From an uncultured Xylophilus sp. (GTDB lineage Bacteria > Pseudomonadota > Gammaproteobacteria > Burkholderiales > Burkholderiaceae_C), in the NCBI GenBank assembly GCA_913776965.1, contig CAJYQL010000078.1:1-60856 (forward strand): a DNA stretch of 60,856 bases, read 5' to 3'. Below, piece after piece: positions 35,920 through 44,731 of the stretch. Position 1 is the first letter of the stretch. Every line of letters begins with the position of its first letter. The position numbers were made by a program, and so were the translations under genes. The notes under the pieces were generated by a model. It was not told where the DNA came from. It did no database searches and saw only the letters and a program-made list of their open reading frames with translations.

Positions 35920-36924
35920 ATGACCTTCCTCCCTAATCCCGCTGCCGGCCGCCGTGCCGCCCTGCGCGCCACCGGCGCCGCGCTGATCGCCCTGGCCGCG
36001 GGCGCCGCCTGCGCCCAGGCCGGCGGCTATCCGAACCGCCCGGTCACGCTGCTGGTGCCGACCGCCGCCGGCGGCACCACCGACATCTCCGCCCGCATGC
36101 TGGCGGTGCCGCTGGGCACCGCGCTCGGCCAGACGGTGGTGGTGGACAACCGCGGCGGCGCCAACGGCGGCATCGCGGCGACGGCCGTCAAGCGGGCCGA
36201 GCCGGACGGCTACACGCTCCTGATGCAGTACTCGGGCTACCACGTCATCACGCCGCTGGTGAGCAAGCAGGCGCCGCAATGGAACGCGGCCGACCTGACC
36301 GCGGTGGCCAACGTGATCTCGGCACCGCAGATCGTCGTGGTGCGGGCCGACCTGCCGTACAGGACGATGGCCGAGTTCATCGTCTACGCCAAGGCCAACC
36401 CCGGCAAGGTGAACTACGCCTCGTCCGGCAACGGCAGCCTGCAGCATGCGACCGGCGCGATGCTGGAGCAGCAGGCCGGCATCCAGATGACCCACATCCC
36501 CTACAAGGGCACCGGCCCGGCGCTGCAGGACCTGCTCGGCGGCCAGGTGGACATCACCTTCGGCACCGCGCCGCCCTTCATCCCGCACATCCAGAGCGGC
36601 AAGCTGCGGGTGCTGGCCACTACCGGCAAGACCCGGCTGCCCAGCCTGCCGAACGTGCCCACCACCGCCGAGGCGGGGTTGCCGAAGCTGGACGCGACCT
36701 CCTGGTTCGCCGTCTACGCGCCGGCGAAGACGCCGCGCGATGTGGTGGAGAAGCTCTCGGCCGAGATCGCCAAGGTGGTCGCCGCCCCGGCCTTCCAGCA
36801 GAAAGCCCAGGAGCAGGGCGCCAGCGCCGACTACCAGCCGCCGGCGCAGCTCGACGCCAAGGTGAAGAAGGAAACCGCCGACTGGACCGCGGTGGTGAAG
36901 GCGGCGCGGATCGAGGCGGACTGA
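35920..36924 (+). CDS. Bug/TctC-family periplasmic binding protein
   Basis: A 334-residue Bug protein with a signal peptide (cationic N-terminus, LIALAAGAACAQAG cleavage region). VTLLVPTAAGGTTDISARM, VVDNRGGANGGIAA, PDGYTLLMQYSG and IPYKGTGPALQDLLGG cover the ligand-binding loops. It sits third behind the CoA-transferase and lyase genes (61 bp gap), so the bound ligand is likely the organic acid degraded by them. A rho-independent terminator closes the unit. Confidence 0.95.
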   Translation: MTFLPNPAAGRRAALRATGAALIALAAGAACAQAGGYPNRPVTLLVPTAAGGTTDISARMLAVPLGTALGQTVVVDNRGGANGGIAATAVKRAEPDGYTLLMQYSGYHVITPLVSKQAPQWNAADLTAVANVISAPQIVVVRADLPYRTMAEFIVYAKANPGKVNYASSGNGSLQHATGAMLEQQAGIQMTHIPYKGTGPALQDLLGGQVDITFGTAPPFIPHIQSGKLRVLATTGKTRLPSLPNVPTTAEAGLPKLDATSWFAVYAPAKTPRDVVEKLSAEIAKVVAAPAFQQKAQEQGASADYQPPAQLDAKVKKETADWTAVVKAARIEAD

Positions 36925-36963
36925 CCGCCTCCCGACGCGCTCCGGCGCGGCATGCAGGCACGA

Positions 36964-36989
36964 GGCCCCGGGAGACCGGGGCCTTTTTT
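36964..36989 (+). terminator. Rho-independent terminator
   Basis: GGCCCCGG-GAGA-CCGGGGCC is followed by six T. It ends the CoA-transferase/lyase/Bug operon, 40 bases past the Bug stop codon. Confidence 0.95.
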
Positions 36990-36990
36990 C

Positions 36991-37050
36991 ATGGCTTTTA
37001 GGCTTCTGCGCAGGCAGGACCTGCGCAACTAGCTATGAATTCGATAGCGA
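36991..37050. repeat. Dispersed palindromic repeat
   Basis: Hairpin A is CTGCGCAGG with CCTGCGCA (37006-37027). Hairpin B is GCTAT with ATAGC (37032-37048). It immediately follows the terminator and precedes the second origin-like element. Confidence 0.8.
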
Positions 37051-37096
37051 ACCCGGCCGACATGCCGGGCGCACGGCGTGACACGGGCCCCGGTCG

Positions 37097-37320
37097 GCTG
37101 TTCTTCCTTATCTCTTCTATCTTTCAATAGCAGTAGTAGTAGAGCAGGCGACTTTCTGGGGACAAGCCGGTTTTTCCGTGGCGCGACAGGGACTTGGGTC
37201 GCCGCCAAGCCTGTGCGGCGGAGGCGGCGAAGGCACGGGCGGATCGATAACAACTGGCGGCCGCCGCAGGTTTCTGTGGACAACTCCGACTTCCGCCGGA
37301 AGTTGTCCCCAGGGTTTCGA
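37097..37320. other. Origin-like duplicated element, copy 2
   Basis: A pyrimidine tract at 37100-37125 leads into AATAGCAGTAGTAGTAGAG (37126-37144), then CTGGGGACAA (37156-37165), GGACTTG (37190), TGTGCGGC (37212), TGTGGACAA (37275) and TTGTCCCCA (37303). CTGGGGACAA is the exact reverse complement of TTGTCCCCAG (37303-37312), so the element could also close as a stem of about 150 bases. It has the same orientation and layout as copy 1. Confidence 0.65.
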
Positions 37321-37332
37321 GCCAAAAAAGGG

Positions 37333-39000
37333 TCAGGCGCCGGCGAGCACCCGTTCGGCCTGCCGCAGGTCGTCCAGCCAGCGGGCGAAGTTCTCCTCGC
37401 CGTGCGCCGGATCGGCCCGCAGCAGGGCCGACGGATGCAGCGTGACCAGCACCGGCAGGCCGCGCAAGCCGCCGTCGATCCAGACGCCGCGCTCCTGCGT
37501 CACCGCGACAGGGCGGCCCAGCACGGCGCGGGCCGCGGTGGCGCCGAGCGCCAGCAGGGCGCGGGGGGCGACCAGGTCGATCTCGTCCTCCAGCCAGTGC
37601 AGGCAGGCGGCGGCCTCGCGCTGGCCGGGGGTCTTGTGGATGCGGCGCTTGCCGCGCAGTTCGTATTTGAAGTGGCGCACCGCGTTGGTGACGAACAGGG
37701 TGTCGCGCGACCAGTCCAGTTCGGCCAGGGCCCGGTCGAACAGCCGGCCGGCGGGGCCGACGAACGGGCGGCCGTGCAGGTCCTCCTGGTCGCCGGGCTG
37801 CTCGCCGACCACCATCAGCCGCGCGCCGAGGGGGCCCACGCCGGCCACCGACTGGGTGGCGTGGGCGCCGATCGGGCATTCGCGGCAGCGGTCGGTGGCG
37901 GCCTTGAGCTGGGCGATGCTGCGGATCGGCACCGCGGCGGCGCCGTTCGGCGCGTCGTGCACCGCCTGGGCCGGATGGTCGGGATGGAGGGGCGCCCGCC
38001 CGGCGGCAGAAATGCGGCGGGCAGGGGTGGTGGATGCTTTCGCGATCATGGCGGCGCTGCGCTCCAGGGCCTGCGCCGAGAGCTCGCCGATCAGCCGCGC
38101 CTCCGGCAGGTTGTGCCAGTAGCGGCGCGGCATCTCCTTCTGCATCATGGCGAGCTTCAGGCGCGCGGGGTTGAAGATGTGCGCGTAGTAGGTGAGCCAC
38201 AGGACTTCGCCGGCGTCGGCCGGCGGCGCATCCTCGCGCCGGCCACCCGGCCCCAGGGTGAGGCGGCGGCCGTCCCAGGCGATGCTGCGCCCGGGCGTCA
38301 GGATCGCCCAGCGCATGCCGGTGAAGCGCCGCTGGAAGAAGGCGGCGGTGGCCTCGACGATGTGGTGGCCCGGCTCGAACCAGGCGACATGCAGCGGGCC
38401 GGCGCCGCCGGATGCGCCGCCGCCGTCGTCCACTTCCCGGAAGCGCACGAAGGCATGCATCTTGTGGATGTCGCGCCGCACCGCCTTGGCCATCTGCTCG
38501 GCCTGCAGCATGTCGGGGTCGAGCGGGTCGTGGCGCAGGCCGGGCTCGTGCACCAGCCGCCAGAGCAGCCGGTAGAGCAGGCCGAAGCGGCCGGGGTCGG
38601 CGTGGAGGATCACCTGCTGGCACAGGGCGAGGAATTCCGGGGGGACGCGGGCAGTGGAGGCGGGGCGTTCGCTCGGACGGGATGCTTTTGCCGGTGCCGA
38701 ACCCACGGTCCCTTCGGGACTCGCATCCGTATCCATGCCGGGATCCAGGTCCGTGAACAACGGCAGGTTGCGCGGCGTCGCCGGATCGGCGGCGGGCGGC
38801 CGAGGGCCCGGAAGGCCATCGTCCGCCGCAGGGTCCGACACGTCGGCGAACAGGTCGCCCGCCACCGCCCCGGCCACGTGCCATTCGACCGCCGCGGGCG
38901 GCACCCCCGCGGCCAGCAGGCGCCGCGCCTCGGTCCGGAAGGCGTCCAGGTCGGTCTCGGACGGCAGGATGACCGCGCGGTGGGACAGGCCGGTGTTCAT
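37333..39000 (-). CDS. UdgX-type uracil-DNA glycosylase fused to a DUF4130 domain
   Basis: A 555-residue fusion. The N-terminal half is the DUF4130/TIGR03915 domain that usually partners the SplB-like radical SAM protein (HKMHAFVRFREVDD; the HIVEATAAFFQRRF; GRSIAWDG region). A UDG domain follows: GEQPGDQEDLHGRPFVGPAG at about 395-415 and LHPSALLR near the C-terminus. The loop KRRIHKT (residues 451-457) is the UdgX R-loop; its His (His455) forms the covalent link to uracil-abasic DNA in characterised UdgX. It is encoded just downstream of the broken radical SAM gene on the same strand. Confidence 0.95.
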   Translation of the reverse strand: MNTGLSHRAVILPSETDLDAFRTEARRLLAAGVPPAAVEWHVAGAVAGDLFADVSDPAADDGLPGPRPPAADPATPRNLPLFTDLDPGMDTDASPEGTVGSAPAKASRPSERPASTARVPPEFLALCQQVILHADPGRFGLLYRLLWRLVHEPGLRHDPLDPDMLQAEQMAKAVRRDIHKMHAFVRFREVDDGGGASGGAGPLHVAWFEPGHHIVEATAAFFQRRFTGMRWAILTPGRSIAWDGRRLTLGPGGRREDAPPADAGEVLWLTYYAHIFNPARLKLAMMQKEMPRRYWHNLPEARLIGELSAQALERSAAMIAKASTTPARRISAAGRAPLHPDHPAQAVHDAPNGAAAVPIRSIAQLKAATDRCRECPIGAHATQSVAGVGPLGARLMVVGEQPGDQEDLHGRPFVGPAGRLFDRALAELDWSRDTLFVTNAVRHFKYELRGKRRIHKTPGQREAAACLHWLEDEIDLVAPRALLALGATAARAVLGRPVAVTQERGVWIDGGLRGLPVLVTLHPSALLRADPAHGEENFARWLDDLRQAERVLAGA

Positions 39001-39005
39001 GCGTC

Positions 39006-39070
39006 GATCATGAAGGAAATCGGCCTTTTGCGCAGGTGGGGCTTGCGCAAGCAGCTATCGAAAAAGGAGC
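39006..39070. repeat. Dispersed palindromic repeat
   Basis: GGAAATCGGCC is followed by TTGCGCA (39028-39034) and TTGCGCAA (39043-39050), then GCTATCGAAAAAGGAGC. It lies between the UdgX fusion and the interrupted radical SAM gene. Confidence 0.8.
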
Positions 39071-39086
39071 AACGGCCCCGGACGCC

Positions 39087-40391
39087 TCAGAACAGGCTGG
39101 CCTGCGCGGGCGCCGGCAGCGCTGCCGGCCCCCGGACCGCCGCCAGCGGCGCGGCTTCCATGGCCCGGGTCGGCCGGTGGTCGTCGGTCGTCACGAACGG
39201 CCAGACCTTCTTCAGCGGCACATGCAGCCGCTTCAGGTCGTCGGCGCGCACCCGGCGCACCCGGCGGGCCATCAGCAGCCGGTCGACCGCCTTCACGCCC
39301 AGGCCCGGCACCCGCAGCAGCATTTCGCGCGGGGCGCGGTTCAGGTCGACCGGGAAACGGTCGCGGTGGGCGAGCGCCCAGGCCATCTTCGGATCGACAT
39401 CCAGCGAGAGCATCTGCCGGCCGCTGCGGTCGGGCGCGACGATCTCGTCGTGGGCGAAGCCGTAGAAGCGCATCAGCTAGTCGGCCTGGTAGAGCCGGTG
39501 TTCGCGCACCAGCGGCGGCGCCTGCAGCGGCAGCGCGGCGGTGGCGTCGGGGATCGGGCTGAAGGCCGAGTAGTACACCCGCCGCAGCCGGTAGCTGCCG
39601 TACAGGGTGGCGCTGGTCGCAAGGATCGCGCCGTCGTCGGCCGCGTCGGCGCCGACGATCATCTGGGTGCTCTGGCCGGCCGGGGCGAAGCGCGGTGCGG
39701 TGGCCCGGCGCGGCGTGCCCCGCGGCAGCGAGGTCACCGGCGCGGCGGCGGCGTCGCGCGCCTCGCCCTTCGCGTCGTCGATGTGCAGCCGCAGCCGCGC
39801 CATCGACCGGCGGATCGCCGCGCTGTCCTTCTCGGGCGCGAGCGTCTCCAGGCCCTGGGTCGTCGGCAGCTCGATGTTGATGCTCAGCCGGTCGGCATAG
39901 CGGCCGGCGGCCTGCAGCAGTTCGGGCGAGGCGTCGGGGATCGTCTTCAGGTGGATGTAGCCGCGGAAGTCGTGCTCCTCGCGCAGCCGGCGCGCCACCT
40001 CGACCACCTGCTCCATCGTGTAGTCGGGGTTGCGGATGATGCCGCTCGACAGGAACAGCCCCTCGATGCAGTTGCGGCGGTAGAAGTCGAGGGTCAGTTG
40101 CACCACCTCGTCCACCGTGAAGCGGGCGCGCGGCACGTTGCTGCTGACCCGGTTGACGCAGTAGAGGCAGTCGTAGGTGCAGAAGTTGGTGAGCAGGATC
40201 TTCAGCAGCGAGATGCAGCGGCCGTCCGGCGCATAGCTGTGGCAGATGCCCGAGCCCTCGGTGGAACCGATGCCGCGGCCGGTGGTCGAGTCGCGCTTGG
40301 TGGTGCCGCTGGATGCGCACGACGCGTCGTACTTGGCCGCGTCGGCGAGGACGGCGAGCTTGCGCTGGAGGGCTTCGGAAGGTGGTGCCAC
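39087..40391 (-). pseudogene. SplB-like DNA repair radical SAM protein, interrupted by an in-frame amber codon
   Basis: The gene would encode a 434-residue radical SAM protein of the TIGR03916 (UDG-linked) family. The 4Fe-4S/SAM cluster is CTYDCLYC (Cys71, Cys75, Cys78), with a preceding GICHSYAPDGRC. The C-terminal helix-hairpin-helix-like region (MLLRVPGLGVKAVDRLL) is intact. After EHRLYQAD (residue 304), codon 305 is TAG where homologues carry Trp (QADWLMRFYGF). Reading continues in the same frame for 129 further codons. The lesion is either a real nonsense mutation or a one-base error (TGG read as TAG). Confidence 0.9.
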
Positions 40392-40458
40392 TGGACGAAT
40401 GTACAGTTTCGCCCCCCGCCCGTCCGGCGCGCGGGGGACAACCCGCCCCCCGCCGCGG

Positions 40459-41454
40459 TCATTCGACCTTGATGTTCGCCTTGCGGATCACCGGTCCGTA
40501 CTGGGCCTGGTCGCGCTTGACCAGCGCACCGAGTGCCTCGGGGGTGCCGGGCGCCGGCTCGAAGCCCTGCTGGCGCAGCCCGTCCACCAGCGCCGGCACC
40601 GCGAGCGCCTTCGCCAGCGCGGCATTGAGCTGCCGGATCACCGGCGCCGGCGTGCCCGCCGGCGCGAAGAAGGCCAGCCAGCCGGTCGCCTGGAAGCCGG
40701 GCAGGCCGGATTCGGACACCGTCGGCACCTCGGGCAGCAGCGGCGAGCGCTGGGTGCCGCCGCTCGCCAGCGCCCGCACCTTGCCCGACTTCACGAAGGG
40801 CATCGCGGTCGAGACGCTGATGAAGAACATCTGCACCTCGTCGGCCGCCAGCGCCACGATCCCCGGGTTGCCGCCCTTGTACGGAACGTGGACGATGTCG
40901 GTGCCGGAGCTGTCCTTGATGACTTCCATCGCCAGGTGCTGCGGCGTGCCGACACCGGTGGAGGCGTAGTTCAGCTTGCCCGGCCGGCTCTTGGCCAGCG
41001 CGATCAGCTCGGTCACGTTGCGGGCGGGCAGCTGCGGGTTCACCAGCAGCACGTTGTCGAGCGTCGCGCCCAGCCCGACCGGCGCCAGGTCGCGGTTCAC
41101 GTCGTACGGCGGCTTGGCGTAGAGCAGCGGGTTGGTGGCGATCGACGACTGGTCGACCAGCAGCGTGTAGCCGTCGGCCGGCGCCTGCGCCACCGCCGCG
41201 CCGCCGAGCAGGCCCGAGGCGCCCGGCCGGTTGTCGATGACGACCGACTGCCCGAGCTGCCGGCCCAGTTCCTGGCCGACCAGCCGGGCGAAGGTGTCGG
41301 TGCCGCCGCCGGCGGAGTACGGCACGACGATGCGCACCGGCCGGTCGGGATAAGCGGCCGCGGCCGGCAGCGCGGCCAGCGCCGCGAGCGTGCCGGCGGC
41401 CAGCGCGAGCGCGGTTCGGCGGGTGCCGCGGAGAGCGGAAACGAAGGAGGGCAT
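40459..41454 (-). CDS. Bug/TctC-family periplasmic binding protein
   Basis: A 331-residue Bug protein with signal peptide (RRTALALAAGTLAALAALPAAAA). IVVPYSAGGGTDTFARLV, VIDNRPGASGLLGGA, ADGYTLLVDQSS and VPYKGGNPGIVAL match the ligand loops. The ATG at 41454 lies after GGAGG. The stop of the YrdC-like gene is 53 bases upstream on the same strand, so they may be cotranscribed, though the roles are unrelated as far as seen. Ligand unknown. Confidence 0.95.
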   Translation of the reverse strand: MPSFVSALRGTRRTALALAAGTLAALAALPAAAAYPDRPVRIVVPYSAGGGTDTFARLVGQELGRQLGQSVVIDNRPGASGLLGGAAVAQAPADGYTLLVDQSSIATNPLLYAKPPYDVNRDLAPVGLGATLDNVLLVNPQLPARNVTELIALAKSRPGKLNYASTGVGTPQHLAMEVIKDSSGTDIVHVPYKGGNPGIVALAADEVQMFFISVSTAMPFVKSGKVRALASGGTQRSPLLPEVPTVSESGLPGFQATGWLAFFAPAGTPAPVIRQLNAALAKALAVPALVDGLRQQGFEPAPGTPEALGALVKRDQAQYGPVIRKANIKVE

Positions 41455-41507
41455 GGTGGTTGTCTCGTGTTCTTGTCGGGTGAAGGGCGGCGCAGGCGGC
41501 CGGGCGG

Positions 41508-42239
41508 TCAGACCAGGCTCATCGGACCGGAGGTCGGCCGGTCGGGCAGGTCGAGCGCAAATTCCTTCTTCAGGATCTGCTGGATCTGCTCGTAGCAGCA
41601 GCCGAAGCGCAGCACGCGGCGGGTGCCCATCTCCAGGATGGTGCTGCCGACCAGGTGCTCGTTGGCATAGCGGCAGCGGCCGTAGTCCACGCCGATGTCG
41701 GACTGCGCCAGCACCTCGTCCTCGATGTCGCGCAGCGCGAACTTGTTGCCGGTGAGCGAGCGGTTGGCCGAGGAGCCCATCAGCGGCGTGGCCGCGTCGA
41801 GCGACATGCGGGCCAGCGCGCCGTGCAGGGCACCGGCGTTGAGCAGCAGGTCCATCGTCGGGCCCTTGGTCGACCGCCGCAGCGCGCCGAATTCGGTGGT
41901 GCGCAGGAAATCGTGGTCGGCCCGGTACGGCCCGACCACCGACAGCGGCAGGTCGTGGTCGCGGATCACGCAGGACACCAGGTCGCGGTCGGCCTGCGAG
42001 GCATCGATCAGTTCCTGGAAGATGTCCCAGTTGCCGATCACGCCGTTGGGCTTGGCGGAGCTGCGGTTCTTGATCTCGTAGATGCGCTCCACCGCGCGGG
42101 CGGTGTGGGCGAAGATCGCGTAGGACACGTCGAACGGGATGATGCCGACGCCGCCCGAGCGCAGGATGCCGAAGATGCGGCGGGCGTCGGTGGCGAGTTC
42201 CTCGGGCGTCGGCTCGCGGCCGCGGTCGATCAGTTGCAT
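41508..42239 (-). CDS. YrdC/Sua5-like protein
   Basis: A 243-residue protein with the YrdC fold: IIPFDVSYAIFAHTARAVERIYEIKNR (residues 33-60) resembles the nucleotide and threonine site of threonylcarbamoyl-AMP synthases, and GSSANRSLTGNKF near the C-terminal side matches the SAN motif. It diverges from housekeeping TsaC/Sua5 (no KxR-SSKR pattern), so it may be a paralogue with a different substrate. Its partner gene downstream encodes a Bug protein. Confidence 0.75.
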   Translation of the reverse strand: MQLIDRGREPTPEELATDARRIFGILRSGGVGIIPFDVSYAIFAHTARAVERIYEIKNRSSAKPNGVIGNWDIFQELIDASQADRDLVSCVIRDHDLPLSVVGPYRADHDFLRTTEFGALRRSTKGPTMDLLLNAGALHGALARMSLDAATPLMGSSANRSLTGNKFALRDIEDEVLAQSDIGVDYGRCRYANEHLVGSTILEMGTRRVLRFGCCYEQIQQILKKEFALDLPDRPTSGPMSLV

Positions 42240-42459
42240 GGAGAAAAGTCCTGTTTGTCTCGTTGGTCGGAAGTCGCGGCCGGCCTGCGCAGGCCGACCG
42301 GCATCCGGTATGGGGCAGGAAGCGTGCCACTTCCGCGGCACGGCCAAACCCTTGATCGGCCACGGGATTTTCAGGAACGGCGGGCTGGACGAAGGCCGGG
42401 CGCGTCGCACTGCGACAGCCGGCTGTTTCAGTGCGACATCGCGACCGGGCGGACCGCCC

Positions 42460-43455
42460 TCAGCGCGGCGGGCGGCCCGCCGCCACCGACCGGCGGCGGC
42501 GCGACCGCAGTTCGGTCGCGAAGTACGCCACCGTCGCCACCGCCAGCGGCACCAGGTAGTACACCACCCGGTAGCCGAACAGCGCGGCCAGCAGCACGCC
42601 CGCCGGCGCCTGGTGCGACAGCAGCGCGACGAACACCGTCTCCAGCACGCCCAGGCCCGCCGGCACGTGGGCAATCACGCCGGCCACCGCGCCCACCAGC
42701 AGCGTGGCCAGCACCGCCGGATAGTCGAGCCGGCCCTGCAGCAGCACGTAGAGGATGCCGGCGTTCAGCGACCAGTGGGCGCAACCGAGCGCCAGCTGCA
42801 CCAGCGCGACCGGCCAGGTCGGCAGCGGCAGGCGGCGGCCGCGCACCACCAGTTCGCGGCCGCGGCGCACGACGCAGGCGAGCAGATAGGCCAGGGCGAC
42901 CGCGACCAGCCCGCCGCCGAGCCAGCGCAGGCCGCTGCTGTCGATCTTCCATTGCGGCGGCAGCGCCGGCGGCCAGGTCCAGAACACGATGCCGGCCAGC
43001 AGGCAGTAGCCGATCCAGTTGGTCAGCATGCTGAGCGCCAGCACCTTCGTCGTCTGCTCGGGCCGCAGCCCGAGGCGGGCGTAGAGCCGGTAGCGGAAGG
43101 CGACGCCGCCCACCAGCGAGCCGAGGTTGAGGTTGAAGGCGTAGCTGATCAGGGTGACGCCGACCACACGCCGGACGGGCAGACCGTGACGGATGCAGTA
43201 GCGGCCGACCAGGTCGAAGGTCGAATAGACGGCGTAGGTCAGCAGCGCCAGCCCGGCGGCACCGGCCAGCACGCTGCGCGGCATGGCGCGCAGGGCCTGC
43301 AGCACCTCGTTCCAGTCGATGGTGCCGGCCTGCCGCACCAGCAGCCAGGCCACCAGCCCGAAGAACAGCAGCGTGCCGAGCCGCTTGGCCCACGGCCACC
43401 ACGGGCGGGCGGCGATGCCGCCGGACGGTGCGGGGGCGGCGGGCGGCGGCGGCAT
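42460..43455 (-). CDS. ybhN: UPF0104/YbhN-like membrane protein (lysylphosphatidylglycerol synthase TM region family)
   Basis: A 331-residue protein with about eight TM helices (LGTLLFFGLVAWLLV; SVLAGAAGLALLTYAVYS; and later AVLATLLVGAVAGVIAHVPAGLGVLETVFVALL), including the family motif HVPAGLGVLE. It follows ClsB (11 bp gap) and a nuclease/phosphatase, exactly as in E. coli ybhPON. The role in lipid handling is inferred from that conserved operon. Confidence 0.92.
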   Translation of the reverse strand: MPPPPAAPAPSGGIAARPWWPWAKRLGTLLFFGLVAWLLVRQAGTIDWNEVLQALRAMPRSVLAGAAGLALLTYAVYSTFDLVGRYCIRHGLPVRRVVGVTLISYAFNLNLGSLVGGVAFRYRLYARLGLRPEQTTKVLALSMLTNWIGYCLLAGIVFWTWPPALPPQWKIDSSGLRWLGGGLVAVALAYLLACVVRRGRELVVRGRRLPLPTWPVALVQLALGCAHWSLNAGILYVLLQGRLDYPAVLATLLVGAVAGVIAHVPAGLGVLETVFVALLSHQAPAGVLLAALFGYRVVYYLVPLAVATVAYFATELRSRRRRSVAAGRPPR

Positions 43456-43466
43456 CGGCGCGGGCC

Positions 43467-44717
43467 TCAGGCGGTATCGGTGCGCGTCGGCCCCTCCGAC
43501 ACCAGGGTGCCGGTGGGCGGCAGCTGGACCGGATGCAGCTGCTTGCGCGCCTTGGGCAGCCAGCCGAACCAGGTCGGGTACCAGCGCAGGATGTGGAACA
43601 CGAAAAAGCTGCGGACCAGCCGCCAGCCGCTCCATTCCTCTTCCAGTTGCTCCTTCTCGATGCGCTTGCAGCTGTGGCGCATCAGGTGGTCCAGCCGCTC
43701 GAACAGGTGGGCGTTGAAGGCTCGGTCGCGCACCACCACGTTGGCCTCGAGGTTGAGCGACAGGCTCAGCGGATCGAGGTTGCTGGAACCCACAGTCGAC
43801 CAGTCGTCGTCCACCAGCGCGACCTTGCCGTGCAGCGGCCGGTCGCAGTATTCGTGGATCTGCACGCCGGCATGCAGCAGGTGGTGGTAGAGCATGCTCG
43901 CCGCCTTTTTCACGATCGGCATGTCGGGCTGGCCCTGCAGGATCAGCCGCACGTCCACCCCGCGGCGCGCGGCGCGCCGCATGTCCTGGATCAGCCGGTA
44001 GCCGGGGAAGAAATAGGCATTCGCGATCACCACCCGCTGGCGGGCCGCACGGATCGCCGCGCGGTACTGGCGCTCGATGTCGGTGGTGTGCCGATGGTTG
44101 TCGCGGGTGACGAAGAAGGCGTCCGCCTCGCCGGTGGCGGGCAGGTCGGGCACCACCGCCTTCGCACGGCGGCGCAGCCAGCGCCGGCCCTGGCCGCCGA
44201 TCGCGATCGCATGCAGCACGAAGCGGTGGATGTGCGCGACCAGCGGTCCGGTCAGCTCGCAGGAGTAGTCCTGCTTGGCCTCGGGACCGAAGTCGCCCAG
44301 ATGGTCGGCCGAATAGTTGATGCCGCCGACGAACGCCCGTTCGCCGTCGATCACCACGATCTTGCGGTGCATGCGCCGCAGCCAGCCGGTGCGGATGCCG
44401 AAGATGCGCGGCGTCGGATCGAACACCCGCAGCCGCACGCCCACGTCGGTGAGGGACCGCAGGAAGTCCTGCGACAGGTCGGGCGAGCCGAAGCCGTCGA
44501 CCATCACATCGACCCGCGCGCCGTTGCGGGCGGCCTGCACCAGCGCGTCGCGCAGCGCGAGCCCTACCTTGTCCTCGAACAGGATGAAGGTCTCGAGCAC
44601 CACCTCGCGGCGCGCGGCGGCGATGCATTCGAAGACGCGCGGAAAGAATTCCTCGCCGTTCTCGAGCAGCGTGACATGGTTGCCGGGGATCCAGCGGCCG
44701 GAGCGCAAGGGGAGCAT
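43467..44717 (-). CDS. clsB: Cardiolipin synthase B-like phospholipase D superfamily protein
   Basis: A 416-residue protein with two HKD motifs: HRKIVVIDGERAFVGG (His117, Lys119, Asp124) and HGKVALVDDDWSTVGSSN (His at about 296). It condenses phosphatidylglycerol with a second phospholipid. There is no N-terminal TM helix, as in ClsB rather than ClsA. A basic and aromatic C-terminal tail (SFFVFHILRWYPTWFGWL) probably associates with the membrane. It is the middle gene of the ybhPON-like operon. Confidence 0.94.
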   Translation of the reverse strand: MLPLRSGRWIPGNHVTLLENGEEFFPRVFECIAAARREVVLETFILFEDKVGLALRDALVQAARNGARVDVMVDGFGSPDLSQDFLRSLTDVGVRLRVFDPTPRIFGIRTGWLRRMHRKIVVIDGERAFVGGINYSADHLGDFGPEAKQDYSCELTGPLVAHIHRFVLHAIAIGGQGRRWLRRRAKAVVPDLPATGEADAFFVTRDNHRHTTDIERQYRAAIRAARQRVVIANAYFFPGYRLIQDMRRAARRGVDVRLILQGQPDMPIVKKAASMLYHHLLHAGVQIHEYCDRPLHGKVALVDDDWSTVGSSNLDPLSLSLNLEANVVVRDRAFNAHLFERLDHLMRHSCKRIEKEQLEEEWSGWRLVRSFFVFHILRWYPTWFGWLPKARKQLHPVQLPPTGTLVSEGPTRTDTA

Positions 44718-44731
44718 GGCGGGGTCCGAGA

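Noticed and set aside
39477-39479. TAG as pyrrolysine or programmed readthrough
   Set aside because: No pylT/pylS or downstream stimulatory structure is seen; loss of a Trp codon or a base error is simpler.
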